Shown here: piece after piece, positions 7,442 through 10,127 of the stretch
Position numbering within the stretch: position 1 is the first letter of the stretch
How the letters are laid out: every line of letters starts with the position of its first letter
Source: Candidatus Omnitrophota bacterium
GTDB lineage: Bacteria > Omnitrophota > Koll11 > Gygaellales > JAQTUY01
Reading direction: 5' to 3'
Assembly: GCA_028707105.1 (NCBI GenBank)
Contig: JAQTUY010000049.1
Location: forward strand, 1-10,127
Length of the DNA stretch: 10,127 nt
Notes under the pieces: generated by a model
What the model was told of the DNA's origin: nothing
What the model saw: the letters and a program-made list of their open reading frames with translations, nothing else
The model's database searches: none
Translations under genes and position numbers: made by a program

Positions 7442-8032
7442 CTACAACCCTCTCGTTAGAGAACTTAATACGCGCAATATATCCAGAACCTTATTCGGTT
7501 CCAGGTCGAAATCCGAGCTGTATGTTTTCTGGATCACCACCTTCTGCCCGCCGGCCGTGAAAGAAGAAAATCCGTAATTGAATATTTTCCTGATGTTTTC
7601 CTTGTATGCGGCATTACTAAGATACATCAGCGCCTGCTGAGCCCTGTTCGAAAAGATCAAAAACTCCCCGTCAAACGCCGTGTCGCCGGTCTTGACCTCG
7701 CGCACCAGCCCGATCTTCTCGGCCCACAGCGTAAAGATATTTTCCTTATAAATGCTCAATTTGAAAGACGGCTTCTTATTAAGCGCTATTTGCAGGCGCG
7801 GAGGCGAATTTTTTCCCCCGGGCGTAATTGCAATGAAAAACTTAAGGCCCTGGTAATCCCCTGAAAAAGTGGGGACCACCGACCATTTCTTGACCGTTCC
7901 GGGAAGGTGGCTAGCCAGCTTCCGGAGCGTATCCTGCTGCCCTTTACTGGCCGTAATAGCGATGATTATGACGATCGCCATTACCGCAAGAGGCAGTATG
8001 ATAGGCATAATAAAACATGGAGAGCATGACAT
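7442..8032 (-). CDS. Membrane-anchored protein of unknown function
   Basis: Not recognised. The 196-residue product opens with MSCSPC and has one strong hydrophobic helix at about residues 8-28, then a soluble domain of about 165 residues. The soluble part has an alternating beta-strand pattern, for example FSGDYQGLKFFIAITPGG, and a later block KTGDTAFDGEFLIFSNRAQQ. The latter resembles segments seen in several single-TM proteins of unknown function, where a GD.AFD.EF stretch follows a strand-rich region; I cannot tie it to a named family. There is no Shine-Dalgarno before the ATG, but a candidate extended -10 promoter is placed for leaderless expression. It lies directly upstream of the slipin gene in the same direction, suggesting a shared membrane role. 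Confidence 0.75.
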   Translation of the reverse strand: MSCSPCFIMPIILPLAVMAIVIIIAITASKGQQDTLRKLASHLPGTVKKWSVVPTFSGDYQGLKFFIAITPGGKNSPPRLQIALNKKPSFKLSIYKENIFTLWAEKIGLVREVKTGDTAFDGEFLIFSNRAQQALMYLSNAAYKENIRKIFNYGFSSFTAGGQKVVIQKTYSSDFDLEPNKVLDILRVLSSLTRGL

Positions 8033-8039
8033 TGTGTTG

Positions 8040-8068
8040 ATTTTACCACAGATTGGAGGGGTTGAAAA
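8040..8068 (-). promoter_or_regulatory. Candidate extended -10 promoter before the unknown membrane protein gene
   Basis: On the minus strand TTTTCA (8068-8063) lies 17 bases before TAAAAT (8045-8040), which is preceded by TGG and so gives an extended TGnTAAAAT. Transcription would start about seven bases on, at or next to the A of the ATG at 8032. It falls in the 54-base gap after phoU, so it would separate the slipin-nfo-leuS run from the pst-phoU operon. Confidence 0.5.
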
Positions 8069-8086
8069 TGAGAAAGTTAAAGCGCG

Positions 8087-8761
8087 CTATTTAGCCGGTC
8101 CTTCTTCATGATGATGTTTTACTACTTTAGCTTCCACCATATACACTACGTCTTCGGCGATATTGGTAGTGTGATCGCAGATGCGCTCCAGGTGGCGGGC
8201 TATCAGCAGCAAAGACACGGCGCGGCCGGCGGTTGACGGATCGCGGACCATATAATCATTGACCAGCTCATCCTGGACTTTATTGCGCAGGGCATCCGCT
8301 TCGGGATCTGAAAGCGCGACTTTACGGGCCAGCTCCGCGTCCTTCTTCAGGAATGAATCAATGGAATCGCGCACCATGTTCTGGGCTACGCTGGATAATT
8401 TCGGAATATCGATAAGCGGCTTTAAAACCGGCTGATCTACCAACTCGACAACGCGCTGGGCGATATCCACCGCCAGGTCAGCGATACGTTCAAGCTCGGC
8501 ATTAACCTTCATTCCGGTTGTTATAAACCTTAAGTCGCTTGCCAGCGGCTGGTGCAACGCGATAAGGTCGATGCATTTCTCGTCTATCTCCAGCTCCAGG
8601 TCATCGATCTTTGAGTCATTGTTGACCACATCATCGGCTTCTTTCTTATCACGATTAGTCAGGGCTTCAATAGACTTGAATATCGCTTCCTGGGCCAAAG
8701 CACCCATCCTCAGGATATCTTTACGCAACGCTTCCAATTCTTCGTCAAAATGCCTTTCCAT
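8087..8761 (-). CDS. phoU: Phosphate transport system regulator PhoU
   Basis: A 224-residue, all-helical protein made of two similar three-helix repeats. Seen: the paired metal-binding motifs ERIADLAVD (91-99) and ERICDHTTN (192-200), at the expected separation. Family knowledge: PhoU binds metal clusters, associates with the PstB transporter and the PhoR sensor kinase, and shuts down phosphate uptake and the Pho response when phosphate is plentiful. The gene starts one base after the pstB-2 stop, with GGGAGGT a few bases upstream, so it is part of the pst operon. The C-terminus carries an extra HHHEE-rich tail (216-220). No PhoR or PhoB gene is in the window. Confidence 0.96.
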   Translation of the reverse strand: MERHFDEELEALRKDILRMGALAQEAIFKSIEALTNRDKKEADDVVNNDSKIDDLELEIDEKCIDLIALHQPLASDLRFITTGMKVNAELERIADLAVDIAQRVVELVDQPVLKPLIDIPKLSSVAQNMVRDSIDSFLKKDAELARKVALSDPEADALRNKVQDELVNDYMVRDPSTAGRAVSLLLIARHLERICDHTTNIAEDVVYMVEAKVVKHHHEEGPAK

Positions 8762-8762
8762 A

Positions 8763-9515
8763 TTATCCGTACCTCCCTGTAATGTAATCTTCCGTCCTTT
8801 TATCTTTAGGATGCGTGAATATGTCCTCGGTCCTGCTGAATTCCAGCAGCTCGCCCAAAAGCATGAATCCCGTATCGTCGGAAACCCGGGCCGCCTGCTG
8901 CATATTATGCGTGACTATTATTATAGTATAATTATTCTTTAGTTCACGCATTAATTCCTCGATACGCGCGGTTGCCTGCGGGTCAAGCGCCGAACATGGC
9001 TCATCCATCAGGAGTATCTGCGGCTTAACGGCTATTAACCTGGCGATACAGAGCCGCTGTTTTTGCTCAAGGGATATGCTCAGGGCCGGGCGGTTGAGCC
9101 TGTCTCTCAATTCATCCCATAAGAGCACCGACTCAAGACTGCTCTGCACTATCTCATCCAGCGCGTCCTTATTCATTCCGCCGTGGATCTTGAGGCCAAA
9201 GACAATATTTTCATAGATCGATAACGGGAACGGGTTCGGCCGCTGGAAGACCATGCCGATCTTCTTACGCAAGGTAACCAGGTCCGCGTTACCATCCAAT
9301 ATATTTTGGCCCTCGAAAATTATCCTGCCTTCGGTGCGTACGCCGTCGATCAGGTCGTTCATGCGATTGAAGACGCGCAGCATGGTAGACTTGCCGCAGC
9401 CCGAAGGCCCGATAATCGCAGTGATCTTCTTCTCCCCGAAAGAAGCGCTGACCTTTTTCAGGGCCTGAAAATCGCCGTACCAAAGGTCCAGATCTTTGAC
9501 TATTATCTTTTCCAT
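8763..9515 (-). CDS. pstB: Phosphate ABC transporter ATPase PstB, second copy, degenerate signature motif
   Basis: Nucleotide-binding subunit of the PstSCAB phosphate importer, at the cytosolic face of the membrane. Numbered from the chosen ATG (250 residues): Walker [10 protein letters not shown] (36-44), Q-loop Gln91 in [15 protein letters not shown], Walker B LLMDEP with Glu172, D-loop SALD, H-loop His203 in VTHN, and the family ending DYITGRYG. The ABC signature is abnormal: the usual LSGGQQQR reads ISLEQKQR (147-154), with Leu149 and Glu150 replacing the two glycines. The rest of that helix (LCIAR) is intact and the reading frame is unbroken, so this is divergence, not decay. An in-frame TTG at 9530 would overlap pstB-1 by eight bases; I prefer the ATG at 9515 because AAGG sits five bases upstream. 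phoU follows after one base. Confidence 0.95.
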   Translation of the reverse strand: MEKIIVKDLDLWYGDFQALKKVSASFGEKKITAIIGPSGCGKSTMLRVFNRMNDLIDGVRTEGRIIFEGQNILDGNADLVTLRKKIGMVFQRPNPFPLSIYENIVFGLKIHGGMNKDALDEIVQSSLESVLLWDELRDRLNRPALSISLEQKQRLCIARLIAVKPQILLMDEPCSALDPQATARIEELMRELKNNYTIIIVTHNMQQAARVSDDTGFMLLGELLEFSRTEDIFTHPKDKRTEDYITGRYG

Positions 9516-9516
9516 G

Positions 9517-9524
9517 CCTGCCTT
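9517..9524 (-). promoter_or_regulatory. Ribosome binding site that decides the pstB-2 start
   Basis: AAGGCAGG on the minus strand lies immediately before the ATG at 9515 and overlaps the last bases of the pstB-1 stop codon. The alternative TTG start at 9530 lies upstream of it, inside pstB-1, so the ATG is favoured. Confidence 0.55.
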
Positions 9525-10127
9525 ATCCAAACTTTCCTCTTATGTAATCGTCGGTACGCTTATCGCGCGGAGCGGTAAATATAAGATCCGTCTTATCTAT
9601 TTCGATCAACTCGCCCGCAAGAAAGAACGCCGTCCGGTCGCCCACGCGCGCGGCCTGCTTAACGTTATTTGTAACCAACACGATAGTATAAACCTGCTTA
9701 AGCTTCAACATCGCCTCTTCTACCTTAGCGGTGGATATAGGATCTAAACCGGAACAAGGCTCATCAAAAAGTATAACCTGCGGTTCAACTGCCAGCGTGC
9801 GCGCGATACAAAGACGCTGCTGCTGCCCGCCGGATAACTTAAAGGCCGCTGAATCCAGGCGGTCCTTCACCTCATCCCAAAGATAAGATTCTTTCAACGC
9901 CTGCTCTACGATCTGCGCCAATCTCCTTTTGTGGCGTATACCGTGCATCCTGGCTCCGTAAGCGACATTATCAAATATGGACAAGGGAAGCGGAGCCGGT
10001 AAAGCAAAGACCATCCCGACTTTTTTGCGCAATAATTCCGGATCTATTTTGCTTATATTCTCACCGTCCATATCCACACTGCCGCGCATCCTGAAATTTA
10101 ATTCCAGTTCATTCAGGCGGTTTAGCA
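9523..10127 (-). CDS. pstB: Phosphate ABC transporter ATPase PstB, first copy, Q-loop and H-loop substituted, cut by window edge
   Basis: The frame is open to the right edge, giving 200 visible residues; the N-terminus and Walker A lie outside. The visible part begins with [11 protein letters not shown], matching the segment just after Walker A in PstB. Canonical features: signature [14 protein letters not shown], Walker B ILFDEP with catalytic Glu, D-loop SGLD, and the ending DYIRGKFG. Two otherwise conserved residues differ: the Q-loop Gln is Ala (codon 10005-10003, VFALPAPLP instead of VFQxPNPFP), and the switch His is Asn (codon 9669-9667, VTNN instead of VTHN). There is no frameshift or stop. 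It precedes pstB-2 by seven bases and shares the operon with phoU; pstS, pstC and pstA are expected upstream but not seen. Confidence 0.93.
   Translation of the reverse strand, partial: LNRLNELELNFRMRGSVDMDGENISKIDPELLRKKVGMVFALPAPLPLSIFDNVAYGARMHGIRHKRRLAQIVEQALKESYLWDEVKDRLDSAAFKLSGGQQQRLCIARTLAVEPQVILFDEPCSGLDPISTAKVEEAMLKLKQVYTIVLVTNNVKQAARVGDRTAFFLAGELIEIDKTDLIFTAPRDKRTDDYIRGKFG

Noticed and set aside
8081..8090. AGCGCGCT palindrome after phoU as a terminator stem
   Set aside because: It is only eight bases with no loop and no clean U-run after it, so no stable hairpin is expected.
9516..9530. TTG start for pstB-2, adding five residues
   Set aside because: It would overlap the end of pstB-1, and the ATG at 9515 has a better placed ribosome binding site and fits the family N-terminus.

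Overview
All eleven recognisable genes lie on the minus strand, so transcription runs from the right edge of the window to the left. The sequence looks like a compact chromosomal segment of an uncultured bacterium, with tight gene packing, ATGA and TAATG junctions and short gaps. Protein style and a GGGGTCAGACCT-type palindromic repeat suggest a candidate-phylum lineage such as Omnitrophota. That placement is inference; there is no rRNA or marker tree here.

Region by region, in transcription order. (1) 10127-8087: the end of a phosphate-uptake (pst) operon, with two adjacent pstB ATPase genes (the first cut by the window edge) and phoU. (2) 8068-3426: a run starting at a candidate extended -10 promoter, with a membrane-anchored protein of unknown function, a slipin/stomatin-type SPFH protein, endonuclease IV (nfo) and leucyl-tRNA synthetase (leuS). 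nfo and leuS share one base. (3) 3426-3244: a 182-bp spacer with a perfect 24-bp inverted repeat whose arm supplies the first base of the leuS stop codon, then a second hairpin and a possible short leader ORF before comEA. (4) 3243-1501: the DNA-uptake pair comEA and comEC, the latter lacking its C-terminal metallo-beta-lactamase domain. (5) 1475-1: a candidate promoter placed for an almost leaderless mRNA, a PflX-type radical SAM protein, and a histone-deacetylase-family hydrolase coupled to it by an ATGA overlap and running off the left edge.

The strongest unusual signal is in the pst region. The two PstB proteins have complementary lesions. PstB-2 has normal Walker A, Q-loop, Walker B and H-loop, but its LSGGQ signature has become ISLEQ. 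PstB-1 has a perfect LSGGQ, but Ala replaces the Q-loop Gln and Asn replaces the H-loop His. A homodimer of either would have two defective ATP sites. A heterodimer would have one complete canonical site and one site degenerate from both sides. This predicts an obligate, asymmetric PstB heterodimer, an arrangement known for some ABC exporters but not usually described for phosphate importers.

The plus strand carries only shadow ORFs. I saw no RNA genes, CRISPR arrays, transposase genes or integrase genes.
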